NCBI RefSeq assembly: GCF_900199405.1
Contig: NZ_LT963430.1
Coordinates: forward strand, 62,001-126,000
From: Beduinella massiliensis
GTDB taxonomy: Bacteria; Bacillota; Clostridia; Christensenellales; Aristaeellaceae
Reading direction: 5' to 3'
DNA length: 64,000 nucleotides
Shown: positions 33,285 through 41,027 of the stretch, one piece after another
How positions within the stretch are numbered: the first letter of the stretch is position 1
How the letters are laid out: each line of letters starts with the position of its first letter
Position numbers and translations under genes: made by a program
Notes under the pieces: model-generated
What the model was told of the DNA's origin: nothing
Database searches by the model: none
The model's input: only the letters and a program-made list of their open reading frames with translations

Positions 33285-34115
33285 TCATAACAGCCCCGCG
33301 ATCAGCGCCATGACCCAACCCGGAATGCCCGGGTACACGCTTCGAATGAGCGCGCGCGCCGCCTCCCCGTCAAACGTAGAGGATGGGAAGCTGCGCGGGT
33401 CCGGGCCTTCGTCCACCAGCGTGTGCAGGCCGTTTACGATGCGCCCAATGGCTACGGGCGCGTCCGCGTAGTAACCGACGGCGACGCGCGATCCGCCCGC
33501 GACAGCGCCCAGAGAGTAGACGCCCGCGCTCAGCGCCCCCCAGGACACGTACCCCAGGGCGATGGCGCCCATCGCGAATGTGCCCAGGGCAATGGTGCCG
33601 CAGGCGACGGCCAGTCCCAGCGCGAGCAAGCCGAAGGCGAGCAGGCCCAGAGAGACGAAACCGATGGAAAGCAGCCCCATCGAAACGAGGCCGATGGAAA
33701 CGACGCCCTGCGAGACGAGGCCGACCGCGATCACGCCCCGCGCGATGCGGTGGTTCTTGCCAAACCCCGCGTGCACGCACACGAGGGGCAGGCTGCCGAT
33801 GCGGGCCTTGCTTTCGTAATGCACGACCCGTCGCCCGGCGGGGAGCGTGATGACAATTTTCTCCGCTTCCCCCTCCGCGTCGGGGGCTTCCTCGGGCGCC
33901 CCCTCTCCGGCGTCAGGAGCGCGCCCGCGCACCAGCTCGTCCAGCGAGACGCCGAGCAGCTCGCACAGGCTCAGCAGCTTCTCCATCTCCGGGCAGGCGG
34001 CGTCCGACTCCCACTTGGAGACGGCCTGACGCGAGACGCCCAGGACGGACGCGATGTATTCCTGCGAGTAGCCGCGCTGTTTGCGCAGCGTGTAAAGGTT
34101 CTGGCCTAAAGACAA
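33285..34115 (-). CDS. XRE regulator with a C-terminal glycine-pentad repeat domain
   Basis: The N-terminal helix-turn-helix (YSQEYIASVLGVSRQAVSKWE, about residues 17-37 from the chosen start) is a Cro/CI type. An acidic linker (APEEAPDAEGEAE) and a short ordered segment follow. Then come sixteen near-perfect five-residue repeats of the form G-h-h-[S/A]-h (for example GLVSQ GVVSI GLVSM GLLSI), at about 127-203. The repeat could form a beta-solenoid or a membrane-inserted zipper. The TTG at 34115 is chosen because GAGGTGAT precedes it and it matches family N-termini; an ATG lies 8 codons upstream. It is monocistronic, and its target is unknown. Confidence 0.78.
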   Translation of the reverse strand: MSLGQNLYTLRKQRGYSQEYIASVLGVSRQAVSKWESDAACPEMEKLLSLCELLGVSLDELVRGRAPDAGEGAPEEAPDAEGEAEKIVITLPAGRRVVHYESKARIGSLPLVCVHAGFGKNHRIARGVIAVGLVSQGVVSIGLVSMGLLSIGFVSLGLLAFGLLALGLAVACGTIALGTFAMGAIALGYVSWGALSAGVYSLGAVAGGSRVAVGYYADAPVAIGRIVNGLHTLVDEGPDPRSFPSSTFDGEAARALIRSVYPGIPGWVMALIAGLL

Positions 34116-34257
34116 TACAATCACCTCGAAAAGAAGCATAGCACATCGCGCGAAAAAGCGCTACCAAGCGGCGTTTGCACATTGTCAACCAGCGGTTGCA
34201 CCTGACAGAACATGGGTGACCGCCCGCCGTGCGCGACGATATTCGCAGCGTACCGGG

Positions 34258-34284
34258 CAAAAAGGCCGCGCAGCCGCGCGGCCT
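34258..34284 (-). terminator. Terminator of the CapA-like gene
   Basis: On the minus strand AGGCCGCGC/GCGCGGCCT, a 9-bp stem with a 4-base loop, runs into TTTTT. Confidence 0.82.
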
Positions 34285-34333
34285 CTGGACATGAATTTTT
34301 TTCGACGACCCTGTGCAAAATCAACCCGGACGA

Positions 34334-35458
34334 TCATTCCCAGGCGAGCGGGTATTCGTCCAGCGCGTAGTCCAGCTTCTTGCCCAGATCGACCAGCTTT
34401 TTCGCGATGCGCAGGGCGTCCTCGCCGCCCTCCTCGAAGGGGGTCGGCATGAAGTCGTTGGACTTCTGGATCGAGCTGATGCGGCAGGGAATGATGCGCA
34501 TGCCCGCGTCCTCTACCGTACCGTCGGGCCTCACCCGGATGCGCTGCTGAAAGATGTAGGTGTCCATATCGGAGGGCTTTTCGTTGCCCGCGAACGAAAA
34601 GTTGCCCAGCGAATAGCAGATGTACTTGCCCTTGTAGTATTCGATGGGATTGATCCGGTGGCTGTGGTGCCCCAGCACGAGGTCCGCGCCCGCGTCGATG
34701 GTCGCGCGTCCAAGGGGGACCTGGCGCTCGTTGGGCGCGTAGTCCTTCTCCTCGCCCCAATGATAGCTCACGATGACGATTTGGCAGCCGTCGTCGCGAA
34801 GCGTCTGAATGTCCTTCGGCATGTTTTCGTAGATCTCCGGGTACTTGCCGTTGAACGTCTGATAGCTGAGCATGCCGATCTTGATGCCCGTTTCCGTCGT
34901 AAAGACGCTGGAGCCCAGATGCCCGCTGTAAAGCACGCCCGCGCCCTGAAGCGCCTCGCAGGTGTCCGAATAGCCCTGCTCGCCGTGGTCCATCACGTGG
35001 TTGTTTTCCAGCGATACGGCTTCGATGCCGCTGCCCTCGAACATCGCCGCGTATTCCGGCGGGGCGGAGAAGACGAAGGAATTGTTCTTCTTGTCCTTGC
35101 CCACAGGCGCGGTGGTCAGGGTGCCCTCAAAGTTGACGATCGTGAGGTCGTCGGCGTTGAAAATGTCTTTTACGTTCCGAAAGGGGAAGGTGATGTCCTC
35201 ATCCTGCTTGGCGAGCTGCTTGTCGAAGATGCTCTTTCCGCTCTTGCGCACGTCGCCGCCGATGGTGACGTCGCCCGTCGCGCTGATGGTGACGAGGATG
35301 CTGCCGTCTTCCTCATAGGGCGAAAAGCCGCCGTCCGCCGGCTCCTCCGGCAGCTCGTCCCCGGCGATGTATTGCAGGCCGAAGCCGGAGGCGTAACAGA
35401 AGGATGGAAGGGCGAAGGCGAAGAGGCAGGCGAAAAGGATGGCGAAGACACGTTTCAT
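34334..35458 (-). CDS. CapA-family secreted phosphatase-like protein
   Basis: This protein is related to the poly-gamma-glutamate capsule protein CapA/PgsA, a calcineurin-like metallophosphatase fold. A signal peptide (about 1-23) is followed by the family blocks SATGDVTIGGD, IVNFEGTLTT, AVSLENNHVMDHG, IVSYHWGEE, ADLVLGHHSHR and YYKGKYICYSLGNF. At 374 residues it has normal size. The ATG at 35458 follows AGGAGG; an upstream extension of 13 codons was rejected. There are no capB/capC polymer synthase genes nearby, so capsule synthesis is unlikely and a cell-envelope hydrolase role is more plausible. Confidence 0.87.
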   Translation of the reverse strand: MKRVFAILFACLFAFALPSFCYASGFGLQYIAGDELPEEPADGGFSPYEEDGSILVTISATGDVTIGGDVRKSGKSIFDKQLAKQDEDITFPFRNVKDIFNADDLTIVNFEGTLTTAPVGKDKKNNSFVFSAPPEYAAMFEGSGIEAVSLENNHVMDHGEQGYSDTCEALQGAGVLYSGHLGSSVFTTETGIKIGMLSYQTFNGKYPEIYENMPKDIQTLRDDGCQIVIVSYHWGEEKDYAPNERQVPLGRATIDAGADLVLGHHSHRINPIEYYKGKYICYSLGNFSFAGNEKPSDMDTYIFQQRIRVRPDGTVEDAGMRIIPCRISSIQKSNDFMPTPFEEGGEDALRIAKKLVDLGKKLDYALDEYPLAWE

Positions 35459-35494
35459 AAAGACAACCTCCTGGCGGATTCTGTTAAATAGACG

Positions 35495-35520
35495 CAAAAA
35501 GGGAGCGCATTGCTCCCTTT
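35495..35520 (-). terminator. Terminator of the GT2-GtrA gene
   Basis: On the minus strand AAAGGGAGC/GCTCCCTTT has a 5-base loop followed by T residues. The stem overlaps the last two bases of the stop codon. Confidence 0.75.
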
Positions 35521-36604
35521 AAGACTTCGCAGAAGACTTCGCGGATTCATTTTTTTCTTTATTTTTGAAAACAAAATCCCGCTGAATGATAAAGCTGATG
35601 AAGAACAGGCAGATGTCGATGGGCAGCTTGGCGAACCGTGCGGATATGACGTTCGAGAGCAGCGCCGTCAGGCCCGCGCCGACGCCGAGCTGAACGACCG
35701 CGAGCAGGTAATAGCGCAGGATCGCGCTGCGCCCGCCGAGCCCGCCGAAGACCGTGTGCTTGTTGAGGTGGTAGTTGAAAAGCGAAGAGACGACGCGCGC
35801 CCCGCCGTAGCTGCACCCCACCGCCCAGCCCGGCGGCAGCATGCGCAAGAAGATCGGATAGAGCAGCAGGTAGAGGCCGTAGTCGATCAGGAACGACGCG
35901 GCGGAGGAAAAGATAAAGCGGAAGATGACCCGATAGATGCGCCAGGCGTCCCGCACGGGGTTGAAGTGCGAGCCCTTGTTGTCGTCGATGTAGATCGTCT
36001 CGATCGGAATCTCGACGACGGGCATGTTCATCTCGCGCAGCTTGAGCAGCACGTTCATCTCGTACTCATAGCGTTCGCCGTCGATGCGCGCCATCGCGCA
36101 CAGGGAATCGGCGGGAAGGCCGCGAAGGCCCGTCTGCGTGTCGTGTACGCGGATGCCGCTCGCCAGGTGATACACGACGCGGGTAATCGCATTGCCCGCG
36201 CGGCTCTTGAAGGGCACATTGCCCGTAAAGGCGCGGGAGCCGAGCACGAGCGCGCGCGGATGCTCCGCCATCGCGGCGATGACCCTTTCGATGTCGTCCG
36301 GCGTGTGCTGACCGTCCGCGTCGGCGGTGACCACGCCCAGGACGTCCGGGTAGCGTAGCAAGATTTCGTTGAGACCTGTCTTGAGCGCGCGTCCCTTGCC
36401 CATGTTGACTGCGTGGCGCGTGACGGCCGCGCCCGCCTGCTCGCAGCGCGTGAAAATGTGCAGGAATTTTTCCTGGCCGCCGTCGTCCACGACCAGCACG
36501 TGCAGCCCACGGACGATCAGCGTTTCTACCAGGGTGACGAGGCGCTCATCCGGCTTGTACGCGGGGATGAGCACCAGATAGCGGCTCTTTGTTGCCGTTG
36601 GCAT
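35519..36604 (-). CDS. Glycosyltransferase family 2 fused to a GtrA membrane domain
   Basis: The first 220 residues are a DPM1-like GT2 domain: VLIPAYKPDERL, VDDGG, GKGRALKTGL, TADADGQHTPDD, LGSRAF and TQTGLRGLP. They are followed by a GtrA-type domain of about 120 residues with four hydrophobic segments, including FNYHLNKHTVFGG. Together they would charge a polyprenyl phosphate with a sugar and help move it across the membrane for decoration of envelope polymers. The start (MPTATKSR) lies 55 bases after the -10 box. It is monocistronic with its own promoter and terminator. The sugar and acceptor are not predictable. Confidence 0.88.
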   Translation of the reverse strand: MPTATKSRYLVLIPAYKPDERLVTLVETLIVRGLHVLVVDDGGQEKFLHIFTRCEQAGAAVTRHAVNMGKGRALKTGLNEILLRYPDVLGVVTADADGQHTPDDIERVIAAMAEHPRALVLGSRAFTGNVPFKSRAGNAITRVVYHLASGIRVHDTQTGLRGLPADSLCAMARIDGERYEYEMNVLLKLREMNMPVVEIPIETIYIDDNKGSHFNPVRDAWRIYRVIFRFIFSSAASFLIDYGLYLLLYPIFLRMLPPGWAVGCSYGGARVVSSLFNYHLNKHTVFGGLGGRSAILRYYLLAVVQLGVGAGLTALLSNVISARFAKLPIDICLFFISFIIQRDFVFKNKEKNESAKSSAKS

Positions 36605-36659
36605 CAGGGAGTGCCTCCAATTTTCTGATCAATAATGAAGGTTTTTTAAACCGGGTTTT

Positions 36660-36688
36660 AGTATAAGGGTTCGCGCAGTTTTTGTCAA
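36660..36688 (-). promoter_or_regulatory. Promoter of the GT2-GtrA gene
   Basis: A perfect TTGACA, a 17-base spacer and TATACT on the minus strand. Confidence 0.82.
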
Positions 36689-36708
36689 ATGCAGAGTTGG
36701 GCGGGAAA

Positions 36709-38229
36709 TCAATTCTGCTCCCAAAGGATGAACGTGAAGCCGGGCACCGTGACATCGGCGCCCTCGGCATCCTGCTCGATAAAGGGCTCCGCGACGCTGG
36801 CGTAGATGACGATATTGGAGCCCGTCTCGATGCCTGGATTCTCTCCGCACGAGATGAGCACCGGGCTTCCCCAGGTTCCCTTAGCGCTTTTGACGATGTT
36901 CAGGCGGATGAACCAGGAGCCCTGGCCCTCGGTCACCTCGGCGACTTGGCCCGACAGGCGCATGACCGTGCCCAGATACTGCCCGCTCTTCTTTTGCAGG
37001 TTGGCGTAGGAGATGCGCTGCGCGGAATCCTTGATCTTCTGCATCTGCTGCTGGTCGGTGATGACGCGGGTGAAGTGAACGGGAATGCGCCGCTGATCGT
37101 AGCCGGTCTTGTCCACCGCCAGGGTATAGCTGTACTCGCCCGCCTCCCTGGTGGTGAGCTCAAAGGAGAACGTGCCGGTGGAACCCGCGCGCTTGGTGGT
37201 GACGCCCTTGTCCGTGAGCAGCTGCAGCGTCGCGCCTGCGACCGTCACGCCGGAAAGCGGCGTCGTGTCGCCGGTCACCTCGCCTTCCGGCAGCTCCGTA
37301 AAGTTTACGGGCAGGAGCTTGGGCTCATAGGTGAGCTGGCCGGAGATGGAGGCCGGGGTATACCCCTCCTTTTCGGCCGTGAGGGTAATCGTATAGACGC
37401 CTGCCTGCGGCAGCTCGAAGTTCAGGGTAAAGGTGCCGTCGGAATTGGCCGAGCCTACGGAGAGCACCTCCTCTGCGGATTCACCGTCCATGTAAGTCAA
37501 GGAAAGCCCGGCGTTCGCGCTCGTCCGGCCCTCCAGGCGCAGGGCCGCGTTGCCCGTCTCCGAGGGAAGCGACGCCTCGAGCGTCACGGGGAGGGGCGGC
37601 GGGTCGATCTGCACGGTAAAGATGAAGTTTTCCAATATGCCCTGGCGAAACCACGTGAGGTCCGCGTTGGTCAGCCTGCGGCCTGTGACCGACCAGTCGA
37701 TGACGTAATTTACGCCGTTGCGGATGGTGAAGTATTGCAGTCCGCGCGCTGTAATCTCGTCGTTTTCCTTTACGTTGTAGCGCGTGAGCAGAAAACGGCC
37801 CATCGTGGAATGCGTCACCCAGGAGGCGGATTGGTAGCGGACGTTGCTCTTCTGTCCTTCGTAGCGGTTGTTTTCAAAGAGATTTTTGATCGTGCTGCGT
37901 TCGCCGTCCGTCGCGCGCTCGATGTCGTGGATGCGCTGGCTGCGCTCATCGGTGGTGAGGGTGAGGCGAAGGCACTGCGTAAAGTCCTCCGACCAGGCTT
38001 CGCAGACGACGCCGTCCTGCGCGTAGCGCGCGGCCATCGCATCGGCGTCCATTCCGGCGTCGGAAAGCACGCTCGCATAGACGCGTACCGTGGCGGGGGA
38101 GAGGACGAGCCAGGGATCGGGGAACTCCATCGCCGCGCCGGAGTCCTCCATGACGACCTGCTGCGCCAGCGCACAGGGGCAGGCCATGAGGAGCATGAGC
38201 GTCAAGAAAATGAACAGTGCGCGTTTCAT
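36709..38229 (-). CDS. Secreted multidomain protein with Ig-like repeats, paralogue B
   Basis: I do not recognise a named family. A signal peptide (about 1-22, ending CALA) precedes an alpha/beta domain of about 190 residues that begins with VVMEDSGAAMEFPDPW. Two Ig-like beta domains follow (the stretches around TFTLNFELPQAGVYTITLTA and TFSFELTTREAGEYSYTLAV). The C-terminus is an OB-like domain (YANLQKKSGQYLGTVMRLSG ... VPGFTFILWEQN). The upstream neighbour has the same order of domains, so the pair arose by duplication. It lies 30 bases after its paralogue in one operon. A role in binding envelope or substrate outside the membrane is inferred only from export and Ig domains. Confidence 0.78.
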   Translation of the reverse strand: MKRALFIFLTLMLLMACPCALAQQVVMEDSGAAMEFPDPWLVLSPATVRVYASVLSDAGMDADAMAARYAQDGVVCEAWSEDFTQCLRLTLTTDERSQRIHDIERATDGERSTIKNLFENNRYEGQKSNVRYQSASWVTHSTMGRFLLTRYNVKENDEITARGLQYFTIRNGVNYVIDWSVTGRRLTNADLTWFRQGILENFIFTVQIDPPPLPVTLEASLPSETGNAALRLEGRTSANAGLSLTYMDGESAEEVLSVGSANSDGTFTLNFELPQAGVYTITLTAEKEGYTPASISGQLTYEPKLLPVNFTELPEGEVTGDTTPLSGVTVAGATLQLLTDKGVTTKRAGSTGTFSFELTTREAGEYSYTLAVDKTGYDQRRIPVHFTRVITDQQQMQKIKDSAQRISYANLQKKSGQYLGTVMRLSGQVAEVTEGQGSWFIRLNIVKSAKGTWGSPVLISCGENPGIETGSNIVIYASVAEPFIEQDAEGADVTVPGFTFILWEQN

Positions 38230-38259
38230 CGCGGGACCCTCCCGTCTTGTCCTTTTGCG

Positions 38260-39798
38260 TCAGTTGTTGTAGAACATGAGCCGCACCACGGGCAGAACCT
38301 GCCCCTCGTGCCCGGCGGTCGTTCCTTCCGGGGTGACGTACACCGTGAGGATGTCGCCCTCGCTGAAGGAGAGGATTTCGTCACAGACGATCCACAGCGG
38401 ATCGACCCACTCGCCGCGGCTCGGATTTCGAGTGTACAGCAGCATGCAGGGCATGCCGTCCATGTCCCCGAACGCCCCGATGCGCCCGCGGAAGGAAAGG
38501 TTCTGCCCCTTGCAGCCCTCGGGATCGGCGGCGAGCTGGGCGTAGGTTGTGGGCGACAGGCTGCTGCGGAAGGCCGCGAGGCGCTCGCGCTCGCTGAAGC
38601 GGCGGGTGATCGTGACCGACGTGGTCCCGTCGTGCAGTCCCTTGGCCTTGACGGTCAGCTCGTAGGTCGCGTCGCCTTCCTTTTCCTGCGTTACCGGCAC
38701 GGAGAACACGCCGTTCCCGTTCGACTTCACGTTCGTGGAGAGGTTCGGCCCCTTGGCGTAGACGGTCGCGTTCGGCTCGGTGACGCCACGCAGGTAAAAC
38801 TTGCTCTGCTCGACGATGGATTCGGGCTCGTTGACCGTGATCTGGGCGGTGCGGCGCTCGAAGCGGAGGCTGTAGGTCTGATAGGCGGAGGCCTGACCGG
38901 AGAGCTCCGCCGTGACGGTGAGGGAGAGCTCTCCTTCCTCCGGCAGCGTAGCGCGCAGCTTGAAGGCGCCGCCGCGGTCCGCGGTCGCGCGCGCGATCTG
39001 CGCTTCCCCGCAGAGCAGTCTGACCGATGCGCCGGACATCGTCGTACCGGAGACGGTGATCTCCTCCTCGTCCGTCCAGGCGGGCAGGCCCGAAACGATC
39101 AGGGTAAGGCCCTCCTGCGACTGCGTCATTTGGGCGCTGCCGGGCGTGGGGCGGGGCGTAGGGCTGGGCGTGGGCACGGGGGTCGCGGTAGCGGTGGGCT
39201 CAGGCGTCGCCAGGCGGCCCAGATATTCTACGCGGGAGAGCAGCGATTCCAGGACGTCGGCGTCCTGCGCGTTCGGCTCCCTGCCGATGACGGTGGCGCT
39301 CATCAGGTAGAGGTTGCTGTGGCGCAGCGTCACGTACGTGAGGCGGTAGAGCGCGACGTCCCCTTGCAGGGTGGAAGAGACCATGGTGAGGTATTCGGGC
39401 AGGTTTTGCGACCACGCGACGTCCCGGTACATGCCCGTGTCCGCGAAGGAGGCAAGAAACGCAGCGCGCGCCTCTTCGTCCATGCGCGCGGCGCTCTGAA
39501 AGTCAGCAAACGCACCCGCGGAGGCCACGGAGAGCGTGAATTGCCCGCCGGTCTCCGGCAGCACCTCCATGACCGTCTGGCTTGCCGCGAAGCTGGAAAG
39601 CATGATCTCCGGTGTGGTGCCGAGCTGAGAGAGCAGATCCGCGTGCTCGCCCAGGTTTTGCTGCGTAAGCACGCGCTCGCCGGCCTCCGCCGTGAAGCGG
39701 AAGCCCTCGTAGGGGAACACGTAGGTGGGCACGTCCTCTGCGCGCGCCAGGGGCGCTAAGAGCAGCAGAAGCAGGCAAAGCGTGAGCAGTCGTTTCAT
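38260..39798 (-). CDS. Secreted multidomain protein with Ig-like repeats, paralogue A
   Basis: It has a signal peptide (about 1-19, ending ARA) and an N-terminal domain of about 180 residues that begins VPTYVFPYEGFRFTAEAGER. A low-complexity Thr-Pro linker (TATATPVPTPSPTPRPTPG) leads into two Ig-like domains and a C-terminal OB-like domain (YAQLAADPEGCKGQNLSFRG ... LPVVRLMFYNN). Linkers of this sort are usual in cell-surface proteins. The ATG at 39798 has AAAGGAAA upstream; a 16-codon extension was rejected. An extended -10 promoter lies 62 bases upstream. The function is unknown. Confidence 0.78.
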   Translation of the reverse strand: MKRLLTLCLLLLLLAPLARAEDVPTYVFPYEGFRFTAEAGERVLTQQNLGEHADLLSQLGTTPEIMLSSFAASQTVMEVLPETGGQFTLSVASAGAFADFQSAARMDEEARAAFLASFADTGMYRDVAWSQNLPEYLTMVSSTLQGDVALYRLTYVTLRHSNLYLMSATVIGREPNAQDADVLESLLSRVEYLGRLATPEPTATATPVPTPSPTPRPTPGSAQMTQSQEGLTLIVSGLPAWTDEEEITVSGTTMSGASVRLLCGEAQIARATADRGGAFKLRATLPEEGELSLTVTAELSGQASAYQTYSLRFERRTAQITVNEPESIVEQSKFYLRGVTEPNATVYAKGPNLSTNVKSNGNGVFSVPVTQEKEGDATYELTVKAKGLHDGTTSVTITRRFSERERLAAFRSSLSPTTYAQLAADPEGCKGQNLSFRGRIGAFGDMDGMPCMLLYTRNPSRGEWVDPLWIVCDEILSFSEGDILTVYVTPEGTTAGHEGQVLPVVRLMFYNN

Positions 39799-39859
39799 GG
39801 GCGAAGTTTCCTTTCTATATCCAGATTCCGCTTCGGATGTGTACAATTTCCTACTTTCT

Positions 39860-39889
39860 ATTATATCACAAGCCGGGCAAGGCTGTCAT
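39860..39889 (-). promoter_or_regulatory. Promoter of the secreted-paralogue operon
   Basis: ATGACA, an 18-base spacer and TATAAT with an upstream TG (extended -10) on the minus strand. Confidence 0.68.
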
Positions 39890-39998
39890 CTCTTCCAGTG
39901 CGTGCAAATGATGGCAGAATTGTGAAATATAGGCCTGGGAAATGCGCCGGCGGATGGGGGCGGGATTGCAAACGCAAGGCAGAACATTTTCCCTTTTA

Positions 39999-40027
39999 TT
40001 GCACGCGCTATGAGCCTGTGATATGAT
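39999..40027 (+). promoter_or_regulatory. Promoter of the AraC/MutL-like gene pair
   Basis: TTGCAC, a 17-base spacer and TATGAT, 41 bases before the AraC start codon. Confidence 0.72.
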
Positions 40028-40067
40028 GAACCCGTATAACAAGTAAAACAGGACGGAAGGAATGTAA

Positions 40068-41027
40068 ATGAGCGATAGAGAAGCGCTTTCTTTATTTTTT
40101 AATCATCTTTGCCCCTATATCCGGCGCGCCTGGGACGGAACCGTTTATGAGGGCTGGCATCTCAACGAACGGGTCATATTCGATTATGAAATTATCTACA
40201 TCATGTCTGGAAGCGCGACCGTCACGGTAGGCAGCGAGGCCTATGAAGCGCAGCAGGGAGACTTGTTCTTTTTGAAGCCACTCATTCCGCATTCCATTAC
40301 CCCTCGTCCCGGAACACCTTTTCGGCAGCCCCATATTCACTTTGACATGTTTTATCAGGACAACAGCGAGGAGGTCTACGTGTCGTTCTGGAACCGGGAC
40401 GAGTTGGGGAGCGACATCCGCCTGGCGCGCGACGACGGGTACTGGCTTTCCGCGCTCGAGATTCCGGACAAGATCGTGGTCGAAGACCCCGCCTGCGTCG
40501 AAGGGCTGATGATGAAGATCATCGACCGCGCAGAAAGCCCTGACCCGGTGGATGCGCTTCTCAACAAAGCGTACTTGCTGGAGCTGCTGGCCTATTTGTT
40601 CGGCGGCATCGTGAAAAAGCGAGACCGGGAAGCGCTGGACGCGGATGACCTGGCGGAGATCGAACAGAATTTGGAACGGGCTAGGCAGTACATCCTCGAT
40701 CACGTCAACCGTAGCATCACTACGGAGGAGGTGGCCCGTGAAGCAGGGTTCAGCAAAGGTTATTTTGCCAAGGTATTCAAGGAACGCTATAATCAGTCGC
40801 CGATAACGATGCACGCGCGGCTGCGGATGGAACGGGCCAAACAAATGCTGATCTACTCGTCCATGTCCGTGACGGCTGTGGCGCAGGAACTGGGCTTTGA
40901 CAACATCCACGCATTTTCCCGGTCGTTTAAAGAGATGTATCAGCTTTCACCCAAGGCGTATCGGCAAAAACATGCCGTAGCGACGGATGAAACGTCCGTA
41001 GGGGAGGAAACACGCAATGACGAATGA
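40068..41027 (+). CDS. AraC-family regulator with cupin sensor
   Basis: This is a one-component sugar regulator. An N-terminal cupin-like domain (IIYIMSGSATVTVGSEAYEAQQGDLFFLKP and PHIHFDMF) occupies about 30-120. A helical linker and the AraC tandem helix-turn-helix follow at about 205-305 (TTEEVAREAGFSKGYFAKVFKERY and VTAVAQELGFDNIHAFSRSFKEMY). The length of 319 is slightly above average. Its last 11 bases overlap the next gene, so the two proteins are translationally coupled. It probably controls the sugar transporter operon that starts about 1.7 kb downstream. Confidence 0.93.
   Translation: MSDREALSLFFNHLCPYIRRAWDGTVYEGWHLNERVIFDYEIIYIMSGSATVTVGSEAYEAQQGDLFFLKPLIPHSITPRPGTPFRQPHIHFDMFYQDNSEEVYVSFWNRDELGSDIRLARDDGYWLSALEIPDKIVVEDPACVEGLMMKIIDRAESPDPVDALLNKAYLLELLAYLFGGIVKKRDREALDADDLAEIEQNLERARQYILDHVNRSITTEEVAREAGFSKGYFAKVFKERYNQSPITMHARLRMERAKQMLIYSSMSVTAVAQELGFDNIHAFSRSFKEMYQLSPKAYRQKHAVATDETSVGEETRNDE

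Noticed and set aside
36682-39759. Plus-strand open frame of 1025 codons opposite the two secreted paralogues
   Set aside because: It is antisense to two genes with signal peptides and ribosome sites; the composition (Arg/Ala/Gly/His-rich) is that of a shadow frame in GC-rich DNA, and it has no recognisable domain.
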